NCBI RefSeq assembly: GCF_039555335.1 | Contig: NC_092647.1 | Location: forward strand, 19,070,946-19,134,945 | From: Amphiura filiformis | Taxonomy: Eukaryota; Echinodermata; Ophiuroidea; Amphilepidida; Amphiuridae | DNA: 64,000 nt | Direction: 5' to 3' | Shown here: in pieces, positions 21,816-36,700 of the stretch | Layout of the letters: every line of letters starts with the position of its first letter | Position numbering within the stretch: the first letter of the stretch is position 1 | Made by a program: the position numbers and the translations under genes | The notes under the pieces: model-generated | Database searches by the model: none | What the model was told of the DNA's origin: nothing | The model's input: the letters and a program-made list of their open reading frames with translations, nothing else

Positions 21816-22271
21816 TAACTGACTGTCTCAGTCAGCAAAATATAATGTTTGTTTCCAAGGTGTGTTCACTTTGAAGTATGGTATGCAGCACAGCAACTGC
21901 CCGCCATTTCCCAGATGTGATGATTTGAAGTGCTGTCAAGCCTTGGGGTACTGTACATGTATTAGACTAGAGATTCTTGGCAACTTAATGCTCGAGATGG
22001 CTTTACTATAATATAGAAACCAAAATAGACCTTCCAAGTACAGTTTTGGGAAATTTGATTTGGAAATACCTGATTTGACCAAAATACACTTGTAACCTAA
22101 TTAACATTAAGGTATTCAGGCATGAGAAGCCTGAATTCAGGCTTTTCATTGTCCAAATTTCCACACTTTCTTTCAATTTCAGCCCGTTTTTGGCCTTATT
22201 AGCCCAATTTCACACACTTTTTAAGGCTTTTTTCAAACACTTTTTTTTTCATGGATGATCATTCTCATGCC

Positions 22272-22440
22272 TGGGTATTCCAGTTGAAATCCCCCCATAT
22301 GACCATAATCTTCCACACAGTGAGTGCAAATTACAAATGGGGTTATTGAATGGGAGACCCCATTTTATATTACACCCCTGTGTGGGAGATTAAGGTAGTG
22401 TCTTCCATAAAGTGTATGGATTTCAACAGGAATAATCCAA
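22272..22440. mobile_element. Short foldback MITE (family copy 2)
   Basis: Begins GGGTATTCCAGTTGAAATCC and ends with the mirrored GGATTTCAACAGGAATAATCC. Same family as 8491-8660, with shared CTTCCA...GTGTATGGA blocks. Confidence 0.65.
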
Positions 22441-22602
22441 TACCACTCTTATACATGTAGGAACACAGGTTCTCTGTGGTCAGGTCATGCTGATGAACTG
22501 AAACAATTACATGTACTAATGTAATTCAAATTTCACTAGTGCTATACAAAATTCAACTACCTCAAGATATATATTCTCATTTTACAGTCAGAATTACATG
22601 TA

Positions 22603-23056
22603 ATAGGTAAATTTTCACGGGAAAATTATCTGGACACGGGACACCCATGGGCGCAGACATATTAGCATTATGGAATGTGACCCCGAGCACAGCGGGTGGT
22701 CTTCCAATGTATTTGAAAAGGAAGAATTCCTCCTTTGATGCCAAATAAGTAACTTGTTGCAAGTTAAAAATATTATGGTAAGAGTTTCCGTAGATAAATA
22801 TTTTTTTCCGTAGGTAGATATTTTTGAAATTACGTTTTGATGATATTGTGAAGAACTTAAGATTGCATGATATTCAATAAATTTGCAATACACAAATTTC
22901 TATTGAAATGGCGGCCAAGAATAATATTCCAATTCAAAATTACTAAGACTTGAATAGCGAGGTCACCGCCGGGGGTCAGAGATCAGGCTCGAGGTTACAC
23001 TTACATTGATACGCATTGGTCACGTGTCCAGAAAATTTTCCCGTGAAAATATACCC
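22603..23056. mobile_element. MITE with 35-40 bp inverted ends
   Basis: The left arm TAAATTTTCACGGGAAAATT..CTGGACACG is mirrored at 23020-23056. No coding capacity; target duplication not determined. Confidence 0.65.
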
Positions 23057-23612
23057 AATAATGTTGACTGTTTTAGCAATATGTACAAAATGTTTAGATC
23101 AACTTCCTGTATTGGATGTCTCCAAGATGAAATATACCATATACATGTAGTTTGGTATCCCATCAATGAATTACTGGTGGTATCAGAACAGTATCTACCA
23201 CATGCATTACTCCATTGTCAACTTGGTAGTTGAGGTATATTACTTGAGAATTGTTCACTCCATTCAGCCAAAGTGTATCTATTTGGAAAACAAAATTGAG
23301 ACAAGTATAAATAAGACTCATTTAAGCATTAATGTTGCCAGTGGCATGTGATGTTGTAGCAATCTGCTTACAAGTTAAGCCAGTAAGGCTCACAACATGT
23401 TGTTTACGGAGATGAGATTTCTCCTCGGATAGGAGAAATTCCTCCTACAAATTTTTACCTCCGTTCAAAAGTATAGGAGACCATTTATTTTTTCTCCTGT
23501 TTTTACTTTTTCTCCTTTTTGGCAAAACTCCTGTTTCATGCCTGTGTATAGTTTCCTTATTATTTTTGGCAAATTATCACTAGGGTGGGTTTCTAAGTAG
23601 TCCATATATGCA

Positions 23613-24287
23613 GAGCTCTGTTTCAAAAGCCCTTGCATCCACTTCTGACTGAAATTTAGTTATTGGCATGATATTATAGTGTGGGTAAAAAAAATACTCA
23701 TTTTGGTGGTGGTTTGACCTTCATACCACCTTCCCTTCCGGAGATATCATATATTTCCCGTTTGGGAAATCTGAACATAATAAATCTGATCTTAATATAG
23801 AATTGTTTTGTTTTAATTTTTTGATACTAGTAGCATGGAATGTTCTTTACTATTTTTTTAAAAATCATTTTAATTAACAAAAGGTGTAGCTTCGGAAATA
23901 CTCAAATTTAATTAAAAATTCATAATTAAAAAAAGTAAATGAGATATTTTAATTTTTCTTTTTGATTTTGAAAGTATTAGTCAAGTTACATAAAGTAGTG
24001 CAAAAAATGTGCTCAAATATGATTGCAAAGGTGGTTTCTAGAAAAGGGGTAAATTAATTTTGTTGCAAAAGGCCTTACATCCACAAAAGGCGCGATATAA
24101 AAGATATAATAAAATAAATAGGAAGGCTTGAAAATTGTACCAAACCTATTCTTTTAGTTTCTATTCATCAACACTTTATCCAAACCCAAATTGAATCAAA
24201 TCGAACCAGTAATACTTGCACAATTAAAAAAAACTGTTTTTCTCAAAAAGTCAAAAGTGGATGCAAGGGGTTTTTGCAACAAAGCTC
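23613..24287. mobile_element. Element with inverted ends GAGCT...CTTGCATCCACTT
   Basis: The left end (23613-23645) and right end (24255-24287) are imperfect reverse complements sharing CCCTTGCATCCACTT. A third related piece, GTTGCAAAAGGCCTTACATC, lies at 24062. AT-rich interior without genes. Confidence 0.55.
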
Positions 24288-24761
24288 TTCATATCAAAAA
24301 AAGGGAAACCCCTTTAAACTGACCCACAGTATCGATACCATCACTGGGTAATGGATTATGGAGCAGTAGGCCTATGATATTAATGACCTTATTTTATTGA
24401 CTGCGATTTGGATGGATTGAAAATAGCATAGTCTACATTACCAGTTGCTATCTACGGACGTGCACCAGAAATCCGATGGAGGGGCTACTAAGGTAGGTAC
24501 AGTTTTAATGAAAAAGAAATTTCTGACTTCTCAAATAAAAAATGTTAGGGCCCTGTGGGGAAATTCAGCAAATCACAATTTCAGTCGGTACATTCATGTT
24601 CCGAAATCCTGGCTACGCCACTGGTGACATACCCCAGTTTCTAGCAGTGACAATGCCAAAATTATTCTTACATGGAAAAAGTATAATTTCATTGGCAAAA
24701 TTATTTCATTCGCGGTGGAGGGGGATAGAACTTATTCAACGAAGCAGATATTTCCTTAGTT

Positions 24762-27700
24762 TTAGTGTAGATTAGTGCACTGATTCCAGAAGGGCCCCTT
24801 ACATACACGCCTCATGACGCTTCCCCCGCCTACAGCATGCAACTTACCATACCAAACGGTCAGATTAAGAGCACACCCCTGTACAGTGACCACTATTTCC
24901 CCACTGTAGCTCCCAGCTGTATATAAGGTCCTATCTAAGACATGATATTCTATCAGTTGCTTCAGAAGAGTAGTGTTTTGTGTGTACTTATTGAGAATAT
25001 CTGGCGAAAGCTTGTTGAATGCCTCATTTGTTGGTGGAAACATTGTGAAAGGACCACCTAAAAAAATAACAAAATTAATGCGATGATAATGCCAACATCT
25101 GTAGATGGTAAGAGTGAGTAATGATATCTTCAGTAGATAACCATAAACTGTAATGAGCTTAATATTCTCCGAGATAAATAACTACTTATAGTTAAATGTT
25201 ATCTTCAGTAGATAGCAAGTTTGAGTAAAAGTCTCCTTCAGCAGATAGCAACAATGAGTATATTGTTATCTGCAGCTGTATCGCAGATTGTTTTTATTAA
25301 TGTTTTTTGGGGGAGTTTGCAGAAAACGTTTTACATTTCACAATGTCATTGTTTAAAATAGTTCGTTTGTTTTTTGTAAACGTTTAAAAGATATTTTGGC
25401 AACACTTATCTAACACCGTGTTACAATGTTTTGAAGTAACTCTTCACAAAAACAAAAAGGTTGTGTGAAACAACTCAACTCTTTAAAAAAAAAAAGTTAT
25501 TAAAAATGTTATTAAACGTTTTTATATCCATAATCAAACGTTTTCTGGCAACTTCTATCTGCGAATGGTTTCAAAAACGTTTTGTGCTTGCTGGGATTCA
25601 GTATATTGCTGTCTTCAGTAGAAAACCAAAGCTTAAATAGAGAATAATACTTTCTTCAGTTTATTAACTGAATTTGACTTATTTTCTATAATATATCGAT
25701 GGAGCTAGTCCGCAAATGAACTGTTGTGTTTTCAGATAATGTTTTTACATTAAGATACCTTTAAAGTAATCCATGAGTCCCGCTTTTTGCACAAGTTTTC
25801 CCAAGACACTGAATGATTTATTATGCATGAGAACATCAGCAATATTTCCTGGTGGAACTGGGTACATCACGTTCTGTATAATATACACGGCACCGTTACT
25901 AGCATTACCGCCATCAATAACGGGACCACCTCCCGCGGTTAAACGCTAAAAGACAAAAAAATCATAGGGTTGTTTATGAGAAAAGTAGAACAACTAGACA
26001 TTGTATATTGCATGTTTCGGCGTACAACTTACAATGAAATGTAGGCCTACAATCATTTTATCACCAACATAGGATTTTGCCAAACCTTTAGAGGTGTTCA
26101 CACAAAAAGTTCCACGAGTTAATTTGCTATGCCATCCCAAAACAAGAATTACCCGTGTTTCATAGCACTGAGCCCTTATTTTGAGGGTATTATATTCAAC
26201 TAAGAGCTATATGAAAAAAAAAAGTTTCGAGACGATTTCTGGAGCAAGCTAGGTAGGGTTTTTAATAGTTACATACGATTCTATCAGAATATCGATAAGT
26301 TGGGCCCAAAACACGTAGTAATGATGCAAATGGACTGATTGCTTTATTTTTTTCTTCTTATATTATTTTTACAGGAAAGGTCACCCGGCCCTAGCAAAAA
26401 TTTAGTCCCGCCCCCGCTTCCACCGCCTATACATGTATACGCAGGAAGAAAACAATCTATACCAGGCACAAAAAGAAACTCGTCAGTTATATTCATCTTT
26501 GCTGTTCAATAACTTGATAATTTTGGACTATTCTGAAATATACATTTTGTTAATTGGACTTTGCTTTCTCATTTGACACCCTGTTCGTGAAAAACGAACA
26601 AGAATTGACCAAGATGTGCGCCTCCAAAGCCTCAAACCCCAAAATCAAATGTTTCATTTTCAACGATTTTCAATGGGAACGCATCGTTGTATAAGTATTG
26701 CACACAGGCCAAAAGCACACAGTGTAACAGGCACAATTGAATCGTTAAAATTGCAACTTTTCATTTTGGGGTTTAAGAGTTTGGATGCCCATATCTTGGT
26801 CAATTCTTGCTCAATGTTCAGGAACAGGGTGTCAAATGAGAAAGAAAAGTCCAAATAACAAAATGTATATTTCAGAATATTAAATCCAAAATTATCAAGT
26901 TATTGAACAGCAAGGATGAATATAACTGACGAGTTTCTTTTTGTGCCTTTTTTGTTGTATATTGGGTTATACGATTATTAGTAGATGAGGTGGGATGGTT
27001 AATTGCAGATGCATTCAACAATGGTTATCCAGGGTCTGGTAAAACTACATTGCTCACAGGATTGCGTATATTGAAAGCGCTCACTTGTAATTTGTATCCC
27101 CTGGCTGGCTTGTTGGACTTAGCAAGAGGGTGTGTGGGCATATGGTGTGTTAGGGTAGGTGTGGGTGTGTACTCTATTGTATGACCTTATAGTATAATAG
27201 GGGTGTGTTTAAATTGGTCATGTTGATGCAGAGATTCACATCATGATTTGTTGGTTTATATGCTAGGCCTACACTGACCTACTTATCATGCTTATCGTGG
27301 AATTCTACTCCGTACTCGTACAGAGAAACGGTAATCAAACTAAGGAGTTCAGAATTTATCAGAGAAAGAAGCAAACAGACAAACAAATCAGACGAAGCAG
27401 ACAGACAAACAACAAAAATAAGTACATACCGTGAATCCTACTTGGTATATATTCAAACGGACATATTTTCCGCTGATAAGTGACGGTAGTAATTGGTCAT
27501 TATATGCCCCGTGGCCGTCGGGTGGGGGAAACAAGTAAAAGGCCCCTTTAACGATGTGGTACATTAAGGTATGTTTCAAATTGGTCTGGTTGTTCATTAG
27601 CTCGTTGTAGATAGAGTCTGGAAGTAGCTCAAAAGCTAGGTCGTACGGTGCGAAAATGGTGTACGGGCCTGAAAGAATAACGTTAGAATTACACTTATTT

Positions 27701-30700
27701 TATATTTTGTAATACGAAGAATTCCATTATATTTTTTATCATTAAGGGGGTACTACACCCTTGCCCAATTTTGTGCCTATTTTTGCATTTTTCTCACAAA
27801 TTATAGAGCATTGGTGACAAGTAAAATATGTATATTATAGGGGACTACAACTACAGCACTGCAAATTTTATTTCAGCACAGACAACAGTTGTGGAGTTAC
27901 AGTCAAAAATGAGGGAAAACCAATATTTAATCAATAACTACTTACCTTGAGTTGCTGAATTTTCAGTGCAGTGGTTGTAGTCCTTGCCTATATAATATAC
28001 ATATCTTACTTATTATTTTTGAAAACAAACCGCAAAAATAGGCACAAAATTGGCCAGGGGTGTAGTACCCCTTAATTGAACATTGTTCTGGAATACAATG
28101 AACTCATTGAGATTAATATGCATTAAAACATCTGATGGAGCATTCCCAATCCCATTCATCATAGTTGTTGGGCAGGAAATACCTCCTATGTGATTGTGGC
28201 CCCTGAAGATGTTTAAAACAAAACTGCCAAAAGGTTACATAGGAGGTTTTGCTTTAAACATGTTCAGGGGCCAATGACATATTGGAGGTTTTTCATGCCC
28301 AACAACGAATTTACGTTTCAATTGTTGTTGACTTGTTTGCAGCATGTTCACTCGAATCAATGCATGTGTTCACCAAAATTTGGATTTTTTTTGATTTTTT
28401 ATTAAAGGTCTCAGGTTAATGTTATTTCTAAAAAATAATGATAATAAAAGAAGAAAACACATTTTACAAAGCTCATTTGTGGATAATTAGCAATTGCAAT
28501 GGCTAAAGCGCTCTAAAACTAAAGTTGAGTACCGTACAGTACGGTATATCAAAGTAGCATATAAACTAAAGAATAACACCGGTCAATCAAAATCCATAAA
28601 AAGGTGCGTTTTAAGCTTTATCAAGTCAGGTATGTAAAAATACATTGAACATTTCTGATGTATATTGTATTCAGCTGAAGAAGAAATGAAAGTTTAGACG
28701 GGGAAAAAGATCTCTTACAAAAGCTTTAAAATTAACAACTTGTGGCGGCATGCATTAGGCCTAGGCCTACTCTGTGTGTTGAGAATTCGTTTCGGGCAAA
28801 TATCATAAGGAGACCTATTTCCGAATTCACATACAATAGGTAGGCCTATTGTATCTGTATATAGAATCAAGAAAAACTGGTAAACAAAATCCCGCCTAAA
28901 CAAAATGAAAAAGAAGGGACACAGTTTCCATGTGCGGAGGTCGTCGGTTCAGCAGAAGTATGCCGCGCCGCGAAGAAAATTGGAAAGAAGGGACGTTAAG
29001 TGGTCAATAAATTGCCAACACGGACTACCTATATCGTGTGCTCAATATGCCTATATCCCATCCATTACAGGACATTACGTTGTACCCATATCTTGTACTT
29101 AAAGCAGTTAGAAAGCAATAACCCAAAAACATACAGGTCAAATTGAAACGACAAATAAAAGTAATGGATATTCTTAGAATTGGATTAATGCAAATTAAGT
29201 AACAATTTAAGAATGGTCTACCAGGAAAACAAAAATTTTAATTGTCTATTTATTGTAGTTCTGCTAGTCACAGCTTCCAGAATACTAATTGGTATAAAAA
29301 AGGTCACCGTGAATAATAAATATTGACGTACTGTTCATCAACTTTAGTTCTAATAGGCTTTTTGGTTGTTTTTTTAATTTGTATCAAACGTAGAACATTT
29401 TCTTTTTATTATTGTCTGTGTCAAATTATGATCTCATCTCTTCATTATACTGCATTGAAGTAGCTATCCACTGCTGATACTGGTATAGATGAAGTAGCTA
29501 TCTACTGCTGATACTGGTATAGATGAAGTAGCTATCTACTGCTGATACTGGTATAGATGAAGTAGCTATCCACTGCTGATACTGGCATAGATGAAGTAGC
29601 TATACTGCTGATGCTGGTATAGATGAAGTAGCTATCTACTGCTGATACTGGTATAGATGAAGTAGCTATCTACTGCTGATACTGGCATAGATGAAGTAGC
29701 TATCTACTGCTGATACTGGTATAGATGAAGTAGCTATCTACTGCTGATACTGGCATAGATGAAGTAGATATCTACTGCTGATACTGGCATAGATGAAGTA
29801 GATATCTACTGCTGATACTGGTACAGATGAAGTAGCTATCTACTGCTGATACTGGTGTAGATGAAGTAGCTATCTACTGCTGATACTGGCATAGATGAAG
29901 TAGCTATCTACTGCTGATGCTGGTATAGATGAAGTAGCTCTCTACTGCTGATACTGGTATAGATGAAGTAGCTATCTACTGCTGATACTGGTGTAGATGA
30001 AGTAGCTATCTACTGCTGATACTGGCATAGATGAAGTAGCTATCTACTGCTGATACTGGTATAGATGAAGTAGCTATCTACTGCTGATACTGGTGTAGAT
30101 GAAGTAGTTATCTACTGCTGATACTGGTATAGATGAAGTAGCTATCTACTGCTGATACTGGTGTAGATGAAGTAGCTATCTACTGCTGATACTGGCATAG
30201 ATGAAGTAGCTATCTACTGCTGATACTGGTATAGATGAACTAGCTATCCACTGCTGATACTGGTATAGATGAAGTAGCTATCTACTGCTGATACTGGTGT
30301 AGATGAAGTAGCTATCTACTGCTGATACTGGCATAGATGAAGTAGCTATCTACTGCTGATACTGGTGTAGATGAAGTAGCTATCTACTGCTGATACTGGT
30401 ATAGATGAAGTAGCTATCTACTGCTGATACTGGTGTAGGTGAAGTAGCTATCTACTGCTGATACTGGCATAGATGAAGTAGCTATCTACTGCTGATACTG
30501 GTATAGATGAAGTAGCTATCTACTGCTGATACTGGTGTAGATGAAGTAGCTATCTACTGCTGATACTGGTGTAGGTGAAGTAGCTATCTACTGCTGATAC
30601 TGGTATAGATGAAGTGGCTATCTACTGCTGATACTGGTATAGATGAAGTAGCTATCTACTGCTGATACTGGCATAGATGAAGTAGCTATCTACTGCTGAT

Positions 30701-33700
30701 ACTGGTATAGATGAACTAGCTATCCACTGCTGATACTGGTATAGATGAAGTAGCTATCTACTGCTGATACTGGTGTAGATGAAGTAGCTATCTACTGCTG
30801 ATACTGGTATAGATGAACTAGCTATCCACTGCTGATACTGGTATAGATGAACTAGCTATCCACTGCTGATACTGGTATAGATGAAGTAGCTATCTACTGC
30901 TGATACTGGTATAGATGAAGTAGCTATCTACTGCTGATACTGGTATAGATGAACTAGCTATCCACTGCTGATACTTGTATAGATGAAGTAGCTATCTACT
31001 GCTGATACTGGTGTAGATGAAGTAGCTATCTACTGCTGATACTGGCATAGATGAAGTAGCTATCTACTGCTGATACTGGTATAGATGAAGTAGCTATCTA
31101 CTGCTGATACTGGTGTAGGTGAAGTAGCTATCTACTGCTGATACTGGCATAGATGAAGTAGCTATCTACTGCTGATACTGGTATAGATGAAGTAGCTATC
31201 TACTGCTGATACTGGTGTAGATGAAGTAGCTATCTACTGCTGATACTGGCATAGATGAAGTAGATATCTACTGCTGATACTGGCATAGATGAAGTAGCTA
31301 TCTACTGCTGATACTGGTATAGATGAAGTAGCTATCTACTGCTGATACTGGAGTAGATGAAGTACCTATCTACTGCTGATACTGGCATAGATGAAGTAGC
31401 TATATACTGCTGATACTGGTATAGATGAAGTAGCTATCTACTGCTGATACTGGTATAGATGAAGTAGCTATCTACTGCTGATACTGGTATAGATGAAGTA
31501 GCTATCTACTGCTGATACTGGCATAGATGAAGTAGATATCTACTGCTGATACTGGTATAGATGAAGTAGCTATCTACTGCTGATACTGGTGTAGGTGAAG
31601 TAGCTATCTACTGCTGATACTGGCATAGATGAAGTAGCTATCTACTGCTGATACTGGTATAGATGAAGTAGCTATCTACTGCTGATACTGGTGTAGGTGA
31701 AGTAGCTATCTACTGCTGATACTGGTATAGATGAAGTAGCTATCTACTGCTGATACTGGTATAGATGAAGTAGCTATCTACTGCTGATACTGGCATAGAT
31801 GAAGTAGCTATCTACTGCTGATACTGGTATAGATGAAGTAGCTATCTACTGCTGATACTGGTGTAGATGAAGTAGCTATCTACTGCTGATACTGGTATAG
31901 ATGAAGTAGCTATCTACTGCTGATACTGGTGTAGGTGAAGTAGCTATCTACTGCTGATACTGGCATAGATGAAGTAGCTATCTACTGCTGATACTGGTAT
32001 AGATGAAGTAGCTATCTACTGCTGATACTGGTGTAGATGAAGTAGCTATCTACTGCTGATACTGGCATAGATGAAGTAGATATCTACTGCTGATACTGGC
32101 ATAGATGAAGTAGCTATCTACTGCTGATACTGGTATAGATGAAGTAGCTATCTACTGCTGATACTGGTATAGATGAAGTAGCTATCTACTGCTGATACTG
32201 GTATAGATGAAGTAGCTATCTACTGCTGATACTGGTATAGATGAAGTAACTATCTACTGCTGATACTGGCATAGATAAAGTGGCAATCTACTGCTGATAC
32301 TGGTATAGATGAAGTAGCTATCTACTGCTGATACTGGTGTAGATGAAGTAGCTATCTACTGCTGATACTGGTGTAGATGAAGTAGCTATCTACTGCTGAT
32401 ACTGGTATAGATGAAGTAGCTATCTACTGCTGATACTGGTATAGATGAACTAGCTATCTACTGCCGATACTGGTATAGATGAAGTAGCTATCTACTGCTG
32501 ATACTGGTATAGATGAAGTAACTATCTACTGCTGATACTGGCATAGATAAAGTAGCAATCTACTGCTGATACTGGTATAGATGAAGTAGCTATCTACTGC
32601 TGATACTGGTATAGATGAAGTAGCTATCTACTGCTGATACTGGTATAGATGAAGTAGCTATCTACTGCTGATACTGGTATAGACGAAGGAGCTATCAACT
32701 GCTGATACTGGTATAAATGAAGTAACTATGTACTGCTGATACTGGTATAGATGAAGTAGCTATCTACTGCTGATACTGGTATAGATGAAATAGCTATCTA
32801 CTGCTGATACTGGTATAGATGAAGTAGCTATCTACTGCTGATACTGGTATAGATGAAGTAACTATCTACTGCTGATACTGGCATAGATAAAGTAGCAATC
32901 TACTGCTGATACTGGTATAGATGAAGTAGCTATCTACTGCTGATACTGGTATAGATGAAGTAGCTATCTACTGCTGATACTGGTATAGATGAAGTAGCTA
33001 TCTACTGCTGATACTGGTATAGACGAAGGAGCTATCAACTGCTGATACTGGTATAAATGAAGTAACTATGTACTGCTGATACTGGTATAGATGAAGTAGC
33101 TATCTACTGCTGATACTGGTATAGATGAAATAGCTATCTACTGCTGAGACTGGTATGGATGAAGTAGATACCTACTTCTAATACTAGCTATCTACTGCTG
33201 ATACTGGTGTAGATGAAGTAGCTATCTACTGCGGATACTGGTATAGATGAAGTAGCTATCTACTGCTGAGACAGGTATGGATGAAGTAGATACCTACTTC
33301 TAATACTAGCTATCTACTGCTGATACTGGTATGGATGAAGTAGATATCTACTGCTGATATTTGTATAGATGAAGTAGCTATCTACTGCTGATACTGGTAT
33401 AGATGAAGTAGCTATCTACTGCTGATACTGGTGTAGATGAAGTAGCTATCTACTGCTGATACTGGCATAGATGAAGTAGCTATCTACTGCTGATACTGGT
33501 ATAGATGAAGTAGCTATCTACTGCTGATACTGGTGTAGATGAAGTAGCTATCTACTGCTGATATTTGTATAGATGAAGTAGCTATCTACTGCTGATACTG
33601 GTATAGATGAAGTAGCTATCTACTGCTGATACTGGTGTAGATGAAGTAGCTATCTACTGCTGATACTGGCATAGATGAAGTAGCTATCTACTGCTGATAC

Positions 33701-36700
33701 TGGTATAGATGAAGTAGCTATCTACTGCTGATACTGGTGTAGATGAAGTAGCTATCTACTGCTGATACTGGCATAGATGAAGTAGCTATCTACTGCTGAT
33801 ACTGGTATAGATGAAGTAGCTATCTACTGCTGATACTGGTGTAGATGAAGTAGCTATCTACTGCTGATACTGGCATAGATGAAGTAGCTATCTACTGCTG
33901 ATACTGGTATAGATGAAGTAGCTATCTACTGCTGATACTGGTGTAGATGAAGTAGCTATCTACTGCTGATACTGGCATAGATGAAGTAGCTATCTACTGC
34001 TGATACTGGTATAGATGAAGTAGCTATCTACTGCTGATACTGGCATAGATGAAGTAGCTATCTACTGCTGATACTGGTATAGATGAAGTAGCTATCTACT
34101 GCTGATACTGGTGTAGGTGAAGTAGCTATCTACTGCTGATACTGGCATAGATGAAGTAGCTATCTACTGCTGATACTGGTATAGATGAAGTAGCTATCTA
34201 CTGCTGATATTTGTATAGATGAAGTAGCTATCTACTGGTGATACTGGTATAGATGAACTAGCTATCCACTGCTGATACTGGTGTAGATGAAGTAGCTATC
34301 TACTGCTGATACTGGCATAGATGAAGTAGCTATCTACTGCTGATACTGGTATAGATGAAGTAGCTATCTACTGCTTATACTGGTATAGATGAAGTAGCTA
34401 TCTACTGCTGATACTGGTATAGATGAAGTAGCTATCTACTGCTGATATTTGTATAGATGAAGTAGCTATCTACTGCTGATACTGGTATAGATGAAGTAGC
34501 TATCTACTGCTGATACTGGTGTAGATGAAGTAGCTATCTACTGCTGATACTGGCATAGATGAAGTAGCTATCTACTGCTGATACTGGTATAGATGAAGTA
34601 GCTATCTACTGCTGATACTGGTGTAGATGAAGTAGCTATCTACTGCTGATACTGGCATAGATGAAGTAGCTATCTACTGCTGATACTGGTATAGATGAAG
34701 TAGCTATCTACTGCTGATACTGGTGTAGATGAAGTAGCTATCTACTGCTGATACTGGTGTAGGTGAAGTAGCTATCTACTGCTGATACTGGTGTAGATGA
34801 AGTAGCTATCTACTGCTGATACTGGTATAGATGAAGTAGCTATCTACTGCTGATACTGGTATAGATGAAGTAGCTATCTACTGCTGATACTGGTGTAGAT
34901 GAAGTAGCTATCTACTGCTGATACTGGTGTAGGTGAAGTAGCTATCTACTGCTGATACTGGTGTAGGTGAAGTAGCTATCTACTGCTGATACTGGTGTAG
35001 GTGAAGTAGCTATCTACTGCTGATACTGGCATAGATGAAGTAGATATCTACTGCCAATACTGGTATAGATGAAGTAGCTATCAACTGCTGATACTGGTAT
35101 AGATGAAGTAGCTATCCACTGCTGATACTGGTATAGATGAAGTAGCTATCTACTGCTGATACTGGTGTAGATGAAGTAGCTATCTACTGCTGATACTGGT
35201 ATAGATGAAGTAGCTATCTACTGCTGATACTGGTATAGATGAAGTATCTATCTACTGCGCTGATACTGGTATAGATGAAGTAGCTATCAACTGCTGATAT
35301 TGGTTTGGATAAAGTACCTTTCCCGCCTTTTGTGTTCCTGTGTCGAGATTGTTCAAATTCGCGTTTGAATTGCATGTGCGTGAACGCGTCACGCGACTGT
35401 GTGTGGCGCGGCGGTTGGTGTGCGTACGATAAATCGCACGCGCGCACGCGTTACCATAACCACTGTGTTTATATCTGAGGGTTTCGCATCTTCATTTCTC
35501 AATCAGAAGAAGTGTGTTGAACATCGTTTCACAGTTTACTAAAAAGTTTGAGGAATTTATTTAATCAAATTGCAGTCATGATCATTACAGCGTTATTGGT
35601 GATCTGGGTTGAAGCCAATGGAAGTTACCAAAGGTAAGATTAGTGCATGTACGATATTTTCTAGATTTTTTGATCGTGGTGTCGTTTACGTTTACGTTTA
35701 CGTTTACGTTGAATACTCAGCAGGATCCATCAGATTGGATGTAAAGCCAAGGGTGACTAATGATGATCAGGTGCAGTGCAGACATATAGGTGAAACTTGT
35801 AAACAAAACCTGAAGAACCAAGGGTGCTGGTGATGAAGACTCTCATCTGGTGCGCTGAACTCGAAGGTGCAAGTAAAAACTGGATTCCTGCTTACAGGCT
35901 TGATGATACGCCATCCCTGAAAGCCTCCAAGGTTGGTGCAGATTGGACGGCGACCGGGAGGGAGTTCCAGAGTTGGACTGTTCTGGGGAAGAATGAACTT
36001 CCGTAGAGCTGGGTGCGACTGGTGATAGTGCAAAGTTTGGATGGGTTGTAGGATCTGGTGACAGTTGGAGTCATTGGAGACAGATAGATGGCAGGGTTGA
36101 TAGCGACTATGTTGTGTTGGATCTTGTAGATCATAACCAGGCTTGCAGCATCTCTTCTCCACTCCAGGGATTTCCAGCTCAGATCTTGCAGCATGGAGGT
36201 GACACTGTCTCTACGTTGATAGCGTTGGAGAACAAACCTGGCTGCGCGGCGTTGGATGGATTCAACCTTTGTGATGTCTTTCTTGTGGTGGGGGCTCCAG
36301 ACTGTGCTGCAATACAGGTGAGGTCTTACCAGGCCAAAATATGCTTGCTCCCGTATCTTCTGTGAACTTGATCTTAGGTTCCGGGGTAGCAGGCCTAGCA
36401 TCCTATTTGCCTTGTTGGTAACGTCATTGGCGATGTGCTTTTGCCATGACAAATCAGAAGAAAACAGTAGGCCAAGATACGGGTAGTCACACACTGATGT
36501 TATAGTTGGATGCCTCCCAGGTGGTAATGAGCATTGGTGATCTTACGGCGCCGGGTAAACCTCATCAGATGGCACTTGTCTGTGTTGAACCGCATCTGCC
36601 AATTAACGGACCACAAGTGAAGACGGTCGAGGTCCTTCTGGAGATCCATGCTGTCACTGATGTTGGATATTGACTTGTATAAAAGGCAGTCGTCGGCAAA

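Noticed and set aside
25128-25260. CTTCAGTAGATA words as ancestor of the 34-bp minisatellite
   Set aside because: Too short and diverged to show descent; recorded only as a weak repeat.
26616-26858. Paired open frames on both strands
   Set aside because: They mirror each other because the region is a palindrome.
29457-35315. CRISPR array
   Set aside because: Units are contiguous with no unique spacers, in a eukaryotic intron.
35767-36162. Extra - strand protein overlapping the LINE C-terminus
   Set aside because: It is another frame of the LINE C-terminal domain and 3' UTR.
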